Shown: positions 8,454 to 16,378 of the stretch, piece after piece
Numbering within the stretch: the stretch's first letter is position 1
Layout: the number at the start of each line of letters is the position of its first letter
NCBI RefSeq assembly: GCF_003751945.1
Contig: NZ_RJKL01000001.1
Location: forward strand, 7,148,501 to 7,212,500
Length of the DNA: 64,000 nt
Source of the DNA: Couchioplanes caeruleus
GTDB lineage: Bacteria; Actinomycetota; Actinomycetes; Mycobacteriales; Micromonosporaceae
Reading direction: 5' to 3'
The notes under the pieces: generated by a model
The model's input: only the letters and a program-made list of their open reading frames with translations
What the model was told of the DNA's origin: nothing
Database searches by the model: none
Made by a program: the position numbers and the translations under genes

Positions 8454-8801
8454 CTACAGGTCGGATCGGCCGTACGTCGGTGGCCAGTACACGGACAGCA
8501 GCGCCAGCGGGTCGGCGCCGAGGTTGACGAGGCGGTGCAGAGTGCCGGCGGGAATGACGACGGCCTCCCCGGCGACGACCGGCCGCTGCTCCGCGCCGAC
8601 GGTCATGTCCCCGCGTCCGGTCAGGATCAGGAACATCTCATGCTCGGGGTGGGCATGCTCGTCGGTGGCGTCGCCGCGGTCGAGTACCGCCCGCCCGACG
8701 CCCCAGTCGGCCAGGTCCTCCCCGCCGTGGGGATAGATCTGCTGGTACCGCACCCCGTAGCCGGGTTGCAGCTGGTCGTCGCCGATCGGCCGGACGAGCA
8801 T
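8454..8801 (-). CDS. Stand-alone cupin, probable N-N bond-forming subunit
   Basis: The 115-residue single-domain cupin has motif 1 residues DEHAHPEHEMFLI (His-x-His and Glu ligands) and motif 2 AGTLHRL. These give a complete 2-His/Glu/His metal site. It lies between the YqcI/YcgG-like gene and the MetRS-like gene with about 9-base gaps. In known hydrazine synthetases the equivalent cupin is fused N-terminally to the MetRS-like domain and catalyses the rearrangement that makes the N-N bond. Its gene order matches that fusion, so the two proteins probably form a complex. That complex is inferred. Confidence 0.75.
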   Translation of the reverse strand: MLVRPIGDDQLQPGYGVRYQQIYPHGGEDLADWGVGRAVLDRGDATDEHAHPEHEMFLILTGRGDMTVGAEQRPVVAGEAVVIPAGTLHRLVNLGADPLALLSVYWPPTYGRSDL

Positions 8802-8810
8802 GGCGCCTCC

Positions 8811-9896
8811 TCAGTAGTCGAAGTCCGGTGCGTTGACCGCCGGCCGGGCCGGCCAGGGGTTGTCGTGGCGGGCCGTCTCGTTGACGTCGAGCCCGTGTGC
8901 CCAGCCGTGCTCGGGGGATCCGGGGTCGGTCGGCGCGGGGTTCAGGTAGTCCAGGTGCAGCGACGGCCAGATTTCCTCGGCCGACCACGATCCGTCGGTG
9001 CGGATGCGTGCGTCGGTGATCACCTCGGGCTGGACCAGGACGTCGATCTGGTAGGTGGCGGAGTAGTGGTGCGGGTCGAACCCGTCGCGGGGACAGCCGC
9101 CGTCGGCCGCGTGCGGTGCCGGGTTGCGCCAGCTCGAGCCGCTGGCCCGGGGATGGCCGATGCCGCCGGCGCCGATGGAGCGCAGCGCCATCCGCCGGAC
9201 GAACGCCATCGCCTCGGTGAGATCGGTCATTAGGCCCCGGGCGGCCAAGGCCTGGGCGTAGTGCCCCGGTGCGTTCATGGAGATGAGCAGCCCGCCCGGC
9301 ACCCTGCGGTCGTGGTGGCGGCGCAGGTGGGCTGAAGTGTGGAATAGCTGGACGCTGGCCTTGTAGACGCGTAGCGCGCCGTCGGGGTGGCGCAGCGGCA
9401 CCGCCTCGGTGTAGATGACGTCCGGGACCGGGGCGTGTTCGACCAGATACGCGCCGGCGAGGGTGAGCGCCGCGGCGGCCAGGTCGGACCCCGGCGCGGC
9501 GTACGCAAGCCGCCGGCTGTTGAACATGATCAGGAAGGCGCTGCTGTGGCCGGTGACGGCCCGGTCCTTCCATCGGTGCCGGGCGCGTTGGACCTTCTCG
9601 GTCACCGCGTCCAGCCCTCGGGACAGGTCCTCGTCGTCGATCCAGCACATGTCCATGCCGAGCCCTCGGCTGGCCCCTACGCCGTCGTTCTGCCGGGTGG
9701 CGAGGCGACCGAACAGGCATGGCTGGCTGCGGGCGAGCCAGCGGTGCAGGGCCGCGCGGCGTTGCACCTCGGTGCTGTCCGGGCAAAGCAGCACCTCGTG
9801 GGCGGCGTCGATGTCCGCGCCGAAGGAGACGTCGGCGGGTAGTTGGGGCAGGTCGCGCAGTACCGCAGGGACGACGACACCGTCTCCGATCCGCAT
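8811..9896 (-). CDS. YqcI/YcgG-like putative haem N-oxygenase, paralogue 1
   Basis: The 361-residue protein starts at the ATG at 9896, preceded by GGAAGAG. It is clearly homologous to the protein encoded divergently at 10163. Shared blocks are SQPCLFGRLA (Cys near residue 60), FLIMFNSRRLA, PDVIYTEA, HHDRRVPGG, APGHYA and a final NPW..R. The order PC-[FG]..., hydrophobic strand, then HDRRVPGG and PGH parallels the YqcI/YcgG family. That family includes haem enzymes that N-hydroxylate arginine, such as DcsA and AglA. The match is by pattern only. As first gene of the minus arm it could supply the hydroxylamine that the cupin/MetRS pair needs. Confidence 0.5.
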   Translation of the reverse strand: MRIGDGVVVPAVLRDLPQLPADVSFGADIDAAHEVLLCPDSTEVQRRAALHRWLARSQPCLFGRLATRQNDGVGASRGLGMDMCWIDDEDLSRGLDAVTEKVQRARHRWKDRAVTGHSSAFLIMFNSRRLAYAAPGSDLAAAALTLAGAYLVEHAPVPDVIYTEAVPLRHPDGALRVYKASVQLFHTSAHLRRHHDRRVPGGLLISMNAPGHYAQALAARGLMTDLTEAMAFVRRMALRSIGAGGIGHPRASGSSWRNPAPHAADGGCPRDGFDPHHYSATYQIDVLVQPEVITDARIRTDGSWSAEEIWPSLHLDYLNPAPTDPGSPEHGWAHGLDVNETARHDNPWPARPAVNAPDFDY

Positions 9897-10162
9897 TCTC
9901 TTCCGCCTCTGAAAGTGTCGGCCCTTCTTCCTCGGGACGCATTACTTGATAGCAGCCGAATGCATGAAGCGTCGAGGCCCGAGGCGCTGATCGGTTGTTT
10001 CTGGCGTGGTCGTGACGAATGCTGGCACGATCGTGCCGCATATGCGGAGGTGTCGGCCAAATATTCATCACACCTGCGCGCGGCGGCAGGAGATACAAAT
10101 ATGGCAGTCGCCCGTTTGATTGGCGGGAGCCGAGGATAACTGTCAGGAGAAGAGGCCGGAAA
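9897..10162. promoter_or_regulatory. Divergent promoter region of the two-armed cluster, with adjoining palindromes
   Basis: This 266-base AT-richer gap separates the two arms and must hold both promoters. Two perfect palindromes abut: ggcacgatcgtgcc (10024-10037) and ccgcatatgcgg (10036-10047). They are good candidates for the binding site of the cluster's MarR regulator or of another dimeric factor. No coding frame is supported inside. Confidence 0.55.
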
Positions 10163-11293
10163 GTGAGCTTGATCGGGACCTCGAACGGTCTGCGGGAACC
10201 ATTGCCGAGCCTGTCGGAAATGATCGACGACCTGCCCAGCCTTCCGCTCAACGCGGACTTCGGGGACGACATCGCTCGCGCCCACCACATCCTGCTCTCG
10301 GACGCCGATGTCGAGGAGAAGCGCCGGGTGTTCTTCCGGTGGGTGGGCCGCTGGCAGCCCTGCCTGTTCGGGCGCCTCGCGGCGCACGCGGCCAAGGGCC
10401 CGGCAGCGGCCAAGGGCCTCGAGGTGGACGTCTGCTGGCTGACCGACACCGACCTGGCCTGCGGCGCGAACCACATCAGCGCCACGATCCAGCAGGCCCG
10501 GCGGCGCTGGAAGGACCGCGCCGAGCAGGGCCTGGCCAGTGGTTTCCTGATCATGTTCAACAGTCGCCGGCTGGCCTTCGCTGCGCCCGGCAAGGAGTTG
10601 CTGCGGCTGGGCCTATTCCTGTCCGACCTGTACCTGATCGAGCATGCCCCGATCCGGCCGGACGTGATTTACACGGAGGCCGCGCCGCTGCGCATCGACG
10701 GTCGGCTGCACCTGTTCAAGGTCGGCTGCAACATCTTCTACTCGGGGGCGCACGGCACCCGCAACCACGACCGGAGGGTCCCCGGTGGCCTGATGTTCTC
10801 GATGAACTCCCCGGGCCACTATGCCAACTCGCTGTACGCCCGCGGCTTCTTTGACTCGCTGCCGGCCGCCATCGAGTTCGTCCGGGACACGGCGTTCCGG
10901 TCCATCGGCAACGGCGGGCTGGGCGCAAGCGACGTGCCGAGCCAGAGCTGGCACAACCGCCGGCGTGAGGAGCAGGACGGGTGCCCGGTCCGCCGGCTGC
11001 CGGCCTATGTCCCGCCGGACTTCGACCCGCGGAGCTACTCGGCCTTGTACCACACCGATGTGCTCGTCCCGACCGCGGTCACCGTCGATGGGGCGCGGGT
11101 CAGCGGGCCGTACGAGGCCAGCGGTGTCGAGGTGTGGCCCAACCTGCTCCTGGACTACATCACCGACGAGCGTTTCCCGGCCGACCACGAGAACTACGGG
11201 CAGTTCCAGGGCCATCCCGTGGACGATTGCAACCGGTACCACAACCCCTGGCAGGCGCGTGCGGCATGGAACGACGAGCAGTTCCGTTACTGA
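10163..11293 (+). CDS. YqcI/YcgG-like putative haem N-oxygenase, paralogue 2
   Basis: A GTG start at 10163, with an AGGAGAAGAGG ribosome site about 9 bases upstream, gives 376 residues. The longer open frame lacks such a site. It is a paralogue of the minus-arm protein, with WQPCLFGRLA (residues 65-73), FLIMFNSRRLAF (128-139), NHDRRVPGG (201-209) and SPGHYANSL (216-224). Extra conserved aromatics follow, and both end in DNPW or HNPW with an Arg-rich tail. The conserved His of HDRRVPGG or PGH could be a haem ligand. Two paralogues facing each other suggest two N-oxidation steps or a heteromer. No flavin N-hydroxylase is present in the cluster. Confidence 0.5.
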   Translation: MSLIGTSNGLREPLPSLSEMIDDLPSLPLNADFGDDIARAHHILLSDADVEEKRRVFFRWVGRWQPCLFGRLAAHAAKGPAAAKGLEVDVCWLTDTDLACGANHISATIQQARRRWKDRAEQGLASGFLIMFNSRRLAFAAPGKELLRLGLFLSDLYLIEHAPIRPDVIYTEAAPLRIDGRLHLFKVGCNIFYSGAHGTRNHDRRVPGGLMFSMNSPGHYANSLYARGFFDSLPAAIEFVRDTAFRSIGNGGLGASDVPSQSWHNRRREEQDGCPVRRLPAYVPPDFDPRSYSALYHTDVLVPTAVTVDGARVSGPYEASGVEVWPNLLLDYITDERFPADHENYGQFQGHPVDDCNRYHNPWQARAAWNDEQFRY

Positions 11294-11336
11294 CCCGACG
11301 AGCTGGACGATCCCCGGTGGAGGTGGAGGACAGCAC

Positions 11337-12182
11337 ATGACGACGGAGGAATTCACGCGGGGCAGGCACTACCTGATGTGCCCACCCGACTATTTCGAGG
11401 TGTCGTATTCCATAAATCCCTGGATGGACACCGACGTCGCGGTGAACGAGCAGTCGGCCCACGAGCAGTGGCGTGGGCTGGTCGAGTCGATCCGTGAGGT
11501 CGGTGGTCTGGTCGAGCAGATTCCGCCCGTACCGCAATTGCCGGACATGGTTTTCGTCGCCAACGGCGGCATCATCAGTGGGGACTTGTTCCTGCCCGCC
11601 GCCATGCGACACCCCGAGCGGCAGGGCGAGACGCCCCATCTGCAGGCCTGGTTCGAGGAGTTCGGGTGCAAGGTGCTCGACCCGCCGGCCGGCGTCCAGG
11701 AGGGCGCGGGTGACGCGCTCGCCTTCGGTGACGTCCTGGTGGCCGGGTACGGCATCCGGTCCGAGCGGGCCGCCTACGACGACATCGTCGCCCGCACCGG
11801 CTGGCAGATCCTGCCGGTGCGCCTGGTCGACCCCCGGCTGTACCACGTCGACATCGCCTTCTGCCCACTCGACGACCGGCAGGCGCTGGTGGCTCCGGAC
11901 GCCTTCGACCACGAGGGTCGCCGCGCGCTGGCCGACCTCGTGCCCGATCCGGTGCTGCTGACGATGGAGGAGGCGCTGGCGTTCAGCGCCAACTCCATCG
12001 TGGTCGGACACGTGGTGGTTATGCCGGCCTGTTCCGCCCGGCTGGAGGCCGAGCTGCGCCGCCGAGGCTTCGAGGTCGTCGTCCGCCCGGTCGGCGAGTT
12101 CCTCAAGGCCGGCGGCGGCGTACGCTGCTTGACCCTAGTCCTCGACACCGTCCTGTCCACCGGAGTCGGCGGTCATGACTGA
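11337..12182 (+). CDS. Amidinohydrolase: arginine dihydrolase (ArgZ)- or DDAH-like
   Basis: The ATG at 11337 follows a GGTGGAGG ribosome site and gives 281 residues. The start HYLMCPPDYFEVSYSINPWM is the signature opening of the arginine-dihydrolase/DDAH branch of the amidinotransferase superfamily. Key residues are the Asn in VFVANGG, the catalytic His in YHVDIAFCPL (about residue 170) and the nucleophilic Cys in KAGGGVRCLTL (about residue 263). Such enzymes attack the guanidine of arginine or its derivatives. ArgZ members yield ornithine, and others yield citrulline. The following ornithine-type decarboxylase gene overlaps by 8 bases, which favours ornithine as the product. An N-hydroxylated arginine is another possible substrate. 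Confidence 0.75.
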   Translation: MTTEEFTRGRHYLMCPPDYFEVSYSINPWMDTDVAVNEQSAHEQWRGLVESIREVGGLVEQIPPVPQLPDMVFVANGGIISGDLFLPAAMRHPERQGETPHLQAWFEEFGCKVLDPPAGVQEGAGDALAFGDVLVAGYGIRSERAAYDDIVARTGWQILPVRLVDPRLYHVDIAFCPLDDRQALVAPDAFDHEGRRALADLVPDPVLLTMEEALAFSANSIVVGHVVVMPACSARLEAELRRRGFEVVVRPVGEFLKAGGGVRCLTLVLDTVLSTGVGGHD

Positions 12183-13353
12183 GCCCCGAGGCGGTGTGCA
12201 GATCGTCGAGCGCCGTGCCATCGCCGACGCCGTCGGCGAGCGGGACGCGTCGGCCCACACCCCGTGTCTCTACCTCGATCCGGGGGTCGCCGTCGAGCGG
12301 TACGAGCAGTTGCGCGCGGCGTTCGCGGACACCGACTCCTATTACGCCGTCAAGGCCAACCCGGAGCCGCGCCTGATCCGACGGCTGGTGCGCGCCGGTG
12401 CCTTCTTCGACGTGGCCAGTCCGGCCGAGATCGCGCTGTGCCTGGCAGAGGGGGCGGATCCGTCGAGATTGTCGTATGGCAACACGGTGAAGAAGGCGTC
12501 CGACATCCGGCACGCCTACCGCAGCGGGGTGCGCCTGTTCGTCTTCGACAGTCAGGACGAGCTGCTCAAGCTGGCGGAGCACGCGCCCGGCTCGGCGGTG
12601 TTCTGCCGGCTGCTCGCCAGCAGCGCCGGCGCGCAGTGGCCGCTGAGCGGCAAGTTCGGCTGCACGCCGGAGATGGCGGTCGACCTGCTGACCCAGGCGC
12701 CCCGGCTCGGCCTGCGGCCGGTTGGCGTGTCGTTCCACGTCGGCTCCCAGCAGCTCGACCCCGGCCGGTGGGAGCCGAGCGTGGCCACGGCGGCATGGGT
12801 GTCCGGCGAACTCGCCGCCGCCAGCATTGAGCTGACCATGCTCAACGTCGGCGGCGGGTTCCCGGTGGAGTACACCTCTCCTGTGCCGCCGATCGAACGG
12901 TACGCCGACGCGATCGCGGCGGCGGTCGGGCGGCACTTCGGCACCCAGCCCCGGCTGGCCACCGAGCCGGGCCGCTACGTCGCCGCGGTCGCCGGTGTGC
13001 TGCGCACCGAGGTCGTCCTGGTCTCCCGCAAGACCTTCGACGACGACACCCGCTGGGTCTACCTGGACGTGGGGCGCTTCGGCGGGCTGGCCGAGACGGA
13101 GGGGGAGGCGATCCGCTACCGGCTCGTCACGCCGCATGACGGCAGACCCGACGGCGCGGTCGTGCTGGCCGGTCCGACCTGCGACAGCGTCGACATCCTC
13201 TACCAGCGCGCGGAGTACCGGCTGCCGCTGGCCCTTCGCCAAGGCGACGTCGTGGACATCCTCGCCGCGGGCGCCTACACCACCACCTACGCCTCTGTCG
13301 GGTTCAACGGATTCCCGCCCCTGCCAACCGTCTGTATAGGAGACGACGAGTGA
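12175..13353 (+). CDS. PLP-dependent ornithine/lysine-type decarboxylase (alanine-racemase fold)
   Basis: This 392-residue member of the fold III decarboxylases has the PLP lysine in YYAVKANPEP (Lys60). It also has SYGNTVK, the HVGSQ loop, a GGGFPV phosphate-binding loop, EPGRYV, and the C-terminal dimer-contact Cys in GPTCDSVDIL. These features match bacterial ornithine/lysine decarboxylases that make putrescine or cadaverine. The gene overlaps the amidinohydrolase gene and, by 4 bases, the homospermidine synthase gene, so the three form one translational unit. The CDSVD sequence agrees with an ornithine/lysine enzyme rather than diaminopimelate decarboxylase. Confidence 0.8.
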   Translation: MTEPRGGVQIVERRAIADAVGERDASAHTPCLYLDPGVAVERYEQLRAAFADTDSYYAVKANPEPRLIRRLVRAGAFFDVASPAEIALCLAEGADPSRLSYGNTVKKASDIRHAYRSGVRLFVFDSQDELLKLAEHAPGSAVFCRLLASSAGAQWPLSGKFGCTPEMAVDLLTQAPRLGLRPVGVSFHVGSQQLDPGRWEPSVATAAWVSGELAAASIELTMLNVGGGFPVEYTSPVPPIERYADAIAAAVGRHFGTQPRLATEPGRYVAAVAGVLRTEVVLVSRKTFDDDTRWVYLDVGRFGGLAETEGEAIRYRLVTPHDGRPDGAVVLAGPTCDSVDILYQRAEYRLPLALRQGDVVDILAAGAYTTTYASVGFNGFPPLPTVCIGDDE

Positions 13354-14822
13354 CCTTAACCGGAAAGCTTACCTTCCCCGGTCGCGTCCTGCTGCTTGGC
13401 AGCGGATCGGTGTCACAGTGCCTGCAGCCGCTGCTCCTGCGGCACCTGGACATGGACTTCACCCGGCTGACCGTGATGGACTTCGAAGACCTGGCCGACA
13501 AGATCTCCGACACCCTCGCCGCGGGCGCCCGCTACGTCCGGCACCGGATCACCCCAGAGAACCTCGCCACGACGCTCGGCGAGTACCTCGGCCGGGGCGA
13601 CCTGCTGATCAACCTGAGCTGGAACATCGACACTATCGACATCATCGACTGGTGTCAGCGCCACGACGTGCTCTACGTCGACACCTCCGTCGAGCTGTGG
13701 GACCCGTACGAGGACCAGGTGGCCAAGCACCCCAGCGAGCGGACGCTCTACGCCCGGCACATGCGGCTGCGCGAGCACGCGCGGCGGTGGGGCGTCGAGG
13801 GCAGCACGGCCGTGGTCGAGCATGGGGCGAACCCCGGCCTGGTCAGCCACTGGACCAAGGTGGCGCTGGAGGACATCGCCACGGCGATGCTCAAGGACCC
13901 GGACCGGCTCCCCGCGCCACTGGAGCCGCAGCGTGCGACAAGCCTCCAATCGGCCCTCGGCGACCGTGACCACGCGCGGCTGGCGATGCTGACCGGGACG
14001 AAGGTCATCCACATCTCCGAGCGCGACACCCAGATCGGCAACCTGCCGAAGCGGGTGGGCGAGTTCGTCAACACCTGGTCGATCGAGGGCTTCTACGAGG
14101 AGGGCATCGCGCCGGCGGAGCTCGGGTGGGGCACCCACGAACCGGCCCTGCCACAGGGCGCCTTCACCCACGAGACGGGCCCGCGCAACCAGATCTGCAT
14201 CGCCCGTACCGGCATGACGACGCTGGTGCGCTCGTGGGTGCCCATCGGCGGCCCGATCATCGGCATGGTGATTCGGCACGGCGAGGCGTTCACCATCAGT
14301 GACAAGCTAACCGTGTGCGACGGTGACACCGCCCGCTACCGGCCCACCGTCCACTACGCCTACCTGCCGACCGACGCGGCGATGGCCTCCCTGCACGAGT
14401 GCCGGATGCGCGGCTACGAGCTCCAGCAGGACCAGCGCATCATGGCCGACGAGATCGTCGACGGCGCCGACGAACTCGGCGTCCTGCTGCTCGGGCACGA
14501 CCTCAACGGCTGGTGGGTCGGCTCGCAGTTGGACATCCACGAGACCCGCCGCCTGGTGCCGGGGCAGAACGCGACCACGCTGCAGGTGGCCGCGTCGGTG
14601 CTCGGCGCCGTGTACTGGATCGTGCGTAACCCGCGCCGTGGGCTGTGCGTGCCGGACGAGCTCGACCACGAGCACGTGCTGGCGGTCGCCAACCCGTATC
14701 TCGGCCCGTGTCCGTCGGTGCAGACCCACTGGACGCCGTCGAGCTGCGACCCGTTCGCCCGGTACACCGGTGCCGCCACGGACGGCGAGAGCTGGGCGTT
14801 CGAGCGTTTCCTGGTGTCCTGA
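13350..14822 (+). CDS. hss: Homospermidine synthase
   Basis: At 490 residues it matches the length of bacterial homospermidine synthases. The Rossmann opening RVLLLGSGSVSQCLQPLL binds NAD. It is followed by NLSWNIDTIDIIDWC and YVDTSVELWDPY, which are characteristic of this saccharopine-dehydrogenase-like family. The enzyme joins two putrescines through NAD-linked oxidation and reduction, making sym-homospermidine and ammonia. With the two upstream genes it completes a route from arginine to homospermidine. Either the polyamine is a building block of the cluster product, or the enzyme uses a modified amine. The gene overlaps the decarboxylase stop by 4 bases. Confidence 0.85.
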   Translation: MTLTGKLTFPGRVLLLGSGSVSQCLQPLLLRHLDMDFTRLTVMDFEDLADKISDTLAAGARYVRHRITPENLATTLGEYLGRGDLLINLSWNIDTIDIIDWCQRHDVLYVDTSVELWDPYEDQVAKHPSERTLYARHMRLREHARRWGVEGSTAVVEHGANPGLVSHWTKVALEDIATAMLKDPDRLPAPLEPQRATSLQSALGDRDHARLAMLTGTKVIHISERDTQIGNLPKRVGEFVNTWSIEGFYEEGIAPAELGWGTHEPALPQGAFTHETGPRNQICIARTGMTTLVRSWVPIGGPIIGMVIRHGEAFTISDKLTVCDGDTARYRPTVHYAYLPTDAAMASLHECRMRGYELQQDQRIMADEIVDGADELGVLLLGHDLNGWWVGSQLDIHETRRLVPGQNATTLQVAASVLGAVYWIVRNPRRGLCVPDELDHEHVLAVANPYLGPCPSVQTHWTPSSCDPFARYTGAATDGESWAFERFLVS

Positions 14823-14876
14823 TGTCGCGCCGTCCGCCGCGTCCGGAGGGCGGGGCGGGCATTGATGGGAGCATTG

Positions 14877-15410
14877 ATGACTGACTCAGTCAAATATCCT
14901 ATGGCGATGAATGGCCGTGCCCTCAACCTCCTCGGCGCCCTAGTCGACGCCCTGCACGACCGGATGGCGGACGAGGGCACCCAGGTCAGTGGCCTCGGCG
15001 CGTCCGCGCCGGCCGCGCTGGCCACCCTCCGGGCGTGTCCTGGGGAGAGTGTCGAGTCCCTCAGCCGCGTCCTGGGCATCACCAACTCGGGTGCGGTCCG
15101 CCTCGTCGACCGGCTCGCCAGCGCCGGCCTGATGGAGCGCCGGCCGGGCAGGGATGCCCGCAGCGTCGCCCTCCACCTGACGCCGGCCGGCTCCGCCGTG
15201 GCCTTGCAGATCGTCTCGCGGCGCCGGGAGGCGCTGCGCCACGCGCTGGCCGGCCTGCGACCGCAGGAGCGCGCCGCCCTCGGCACGATGGCGGAGCGGG
15301 TGCTGGCGGAGCTGAGCACCGACCGGCACTCCGCCGATCGCATCTGCCGACTCTGCGACTACGTCCTCTGCCCGCAGGACCGCTGCCCCGTCGAGCGGGC
15401 CGTGGCATGA
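14877..15410 (+). CDS. MarR-family regulator with Cys-rich tail
   Basis: GGGAG five bases before the ATG at 14877 selects this start (177 residues), rather than the codons just upstream. The winged helix is clear: SLSRVLGITNSGAVRLVDRLASAGLMERRPGRDARS. The C terminus reads RICRLCDYVLCPQDRCPV, with four cysteines that could bind metal or sense oxidants or electrophiles. It overlaps the exporter gene by ATGA. It probably controls the cluster and its export, with the palindromes at 10024-10047 as a candidate site. Confidence 0.8.
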   Translation: MTDSVKYPMAMNGRALNLLGALVDALHDRMADEGTQVSGLGASAPAALATLRACPGESVESLSRVLGITNSGAVRLVDRLASAGLMERRPGRDARSVALHLTPAGSAVALQIVSRRREALRHALAGLRPQERAALGTMAERVLAELSTDRHSADRICRLCDYVLCPQDRCPVERAVA

Positions 15411-16378
15411 GGCGGCCCTGGCACCTCGCCGCGCTCGTCGTCGCCGCGCTCGGCTGGGGCAGTTCGGCGGCGTTCACCAAGTACGCCCTGGACGGCTTCC
15501 CCCCGATCACTCTGCTGGTTGTGCAGCTCGTCGTAGCCAACCTGATCCTCTGGCCGGTCCTGGCCGTACGCGGCATGCGCCGCCCTTCGGCGCCGTGGCG
15601 CTTCGCCCTGCTCGGCTTCTTCGAGCCGGCGCTCGCCTACACCGGTCTGACCCTCGGCCTGGGGTACACCACGGCGGCGAACGCGTCGCTGCTGTCCAGC
15701 CTCGAATCCTGCTTCGTGGTGATCCTGGCCGCGTTGTTCCTCGGTGAGCGCATCGGCCGCCGCTCGGCCTTCGGCCTAGTCCTCGCCGTCATCGGCGTGG
15801 CCGTACTCAACCGGGCCGACTCCGTCAACGCCGTCAGCCTCGGCGACATGCTGATCATGGGCGGCGCGTTGTCGGCGGCGATCTACGTCATCTTCGCTAG
15901 CCGGCTGGTGGTGCACGTCGACCCGGTCGAGATGACCACCTACCAGTTCGGCTTCGGCCTGATGTTCACCCTGCCGGTCGCCGGAGTGCAGTGGATGTCC
16001 GGTCAGGAGCGGCTCACCGGGATGGCACCGTACGGCGGCCACTGGACGGCCGCCGTGGCCGCCGGTGGGCTCGGCTTCGCGATGAGCTTCCTGCTCTATA
16101 ACTTCGCGATCCGCAAGGTACCGGCCGGGGCGGCCGGAATGACCTTGAACCTCATCCCGGTCTTCGGCGTGCTTGCCGCCATCATCGGGCTCAACGAGTC
16201 GTTCAGCCTCACCCAGGGCATCGGGGCGGCGCTCATTGTCGCCGGTCTGGCCGCGTTCCCGCACGGCCGCGACGACCCAGCGGTGGTGCCGGCCCCGCCC
16301 CCGCAGGCCCCGGTGGCACCGGCAGCGGCCACGCCCCCGGTCACGACCACCGGAGGGGGCGTCGCCGATGGGCGGTGA
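15407..16378 (+). CDS. EamA/DMT-family transporter, probable product exporter
   Basis: The ATG overlapping the MarR stop gives 323 residues. Ten hydrophobic segments form two EamA repeats. Typical family features are the LGWGSSAAFTKYAL first helix and the FLGERIGRR loop after helix 4. The protein ends in a Pro/Ala-rich cytoplasmic tail of about 40 residues. DMT exporters move small amines, amino acids and metabolites. Coupling to a MarR regulator suggests efflux of the pathway product or of a toxic hydrazine intermediate. Confidence 0.8.
   Translation: MRRPWHLAALVVAALGWGSSAAFTKYALDGFPPITLLVVQLVVANLILWPVLAVRGMRRPSAPWRFALLGFFEPALAYTGLTLGLGYTTAANASLLSSLESCFVVILAALFLGERIGRRSAFGLVLAVIGVAVLNRADSVNAVSLGDMLIMGGALSAAIYVIFASRLVVHVDPVEMTTYQFGFGLMFTLPVAGVQWMSGQERLTGMAPYGGHWTAAVAAGGLGFAMSFLLYNFAIRKVPAGAAGMTLNLIPVFGVLAAIIGLNESFSLTQGIGAALIVAGLAAFPHGRDDPAVVPAPPPQAPVAPAAATPPVTTTGGGVADGR

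Noticed and set aside
8638..10593. A 651-codon minus-strand frame across the divergent gap
   Set aside because: It runs antisense to the second YqcI/YcgG-like gene and out of frame with the first, and the translation is low-complexity.
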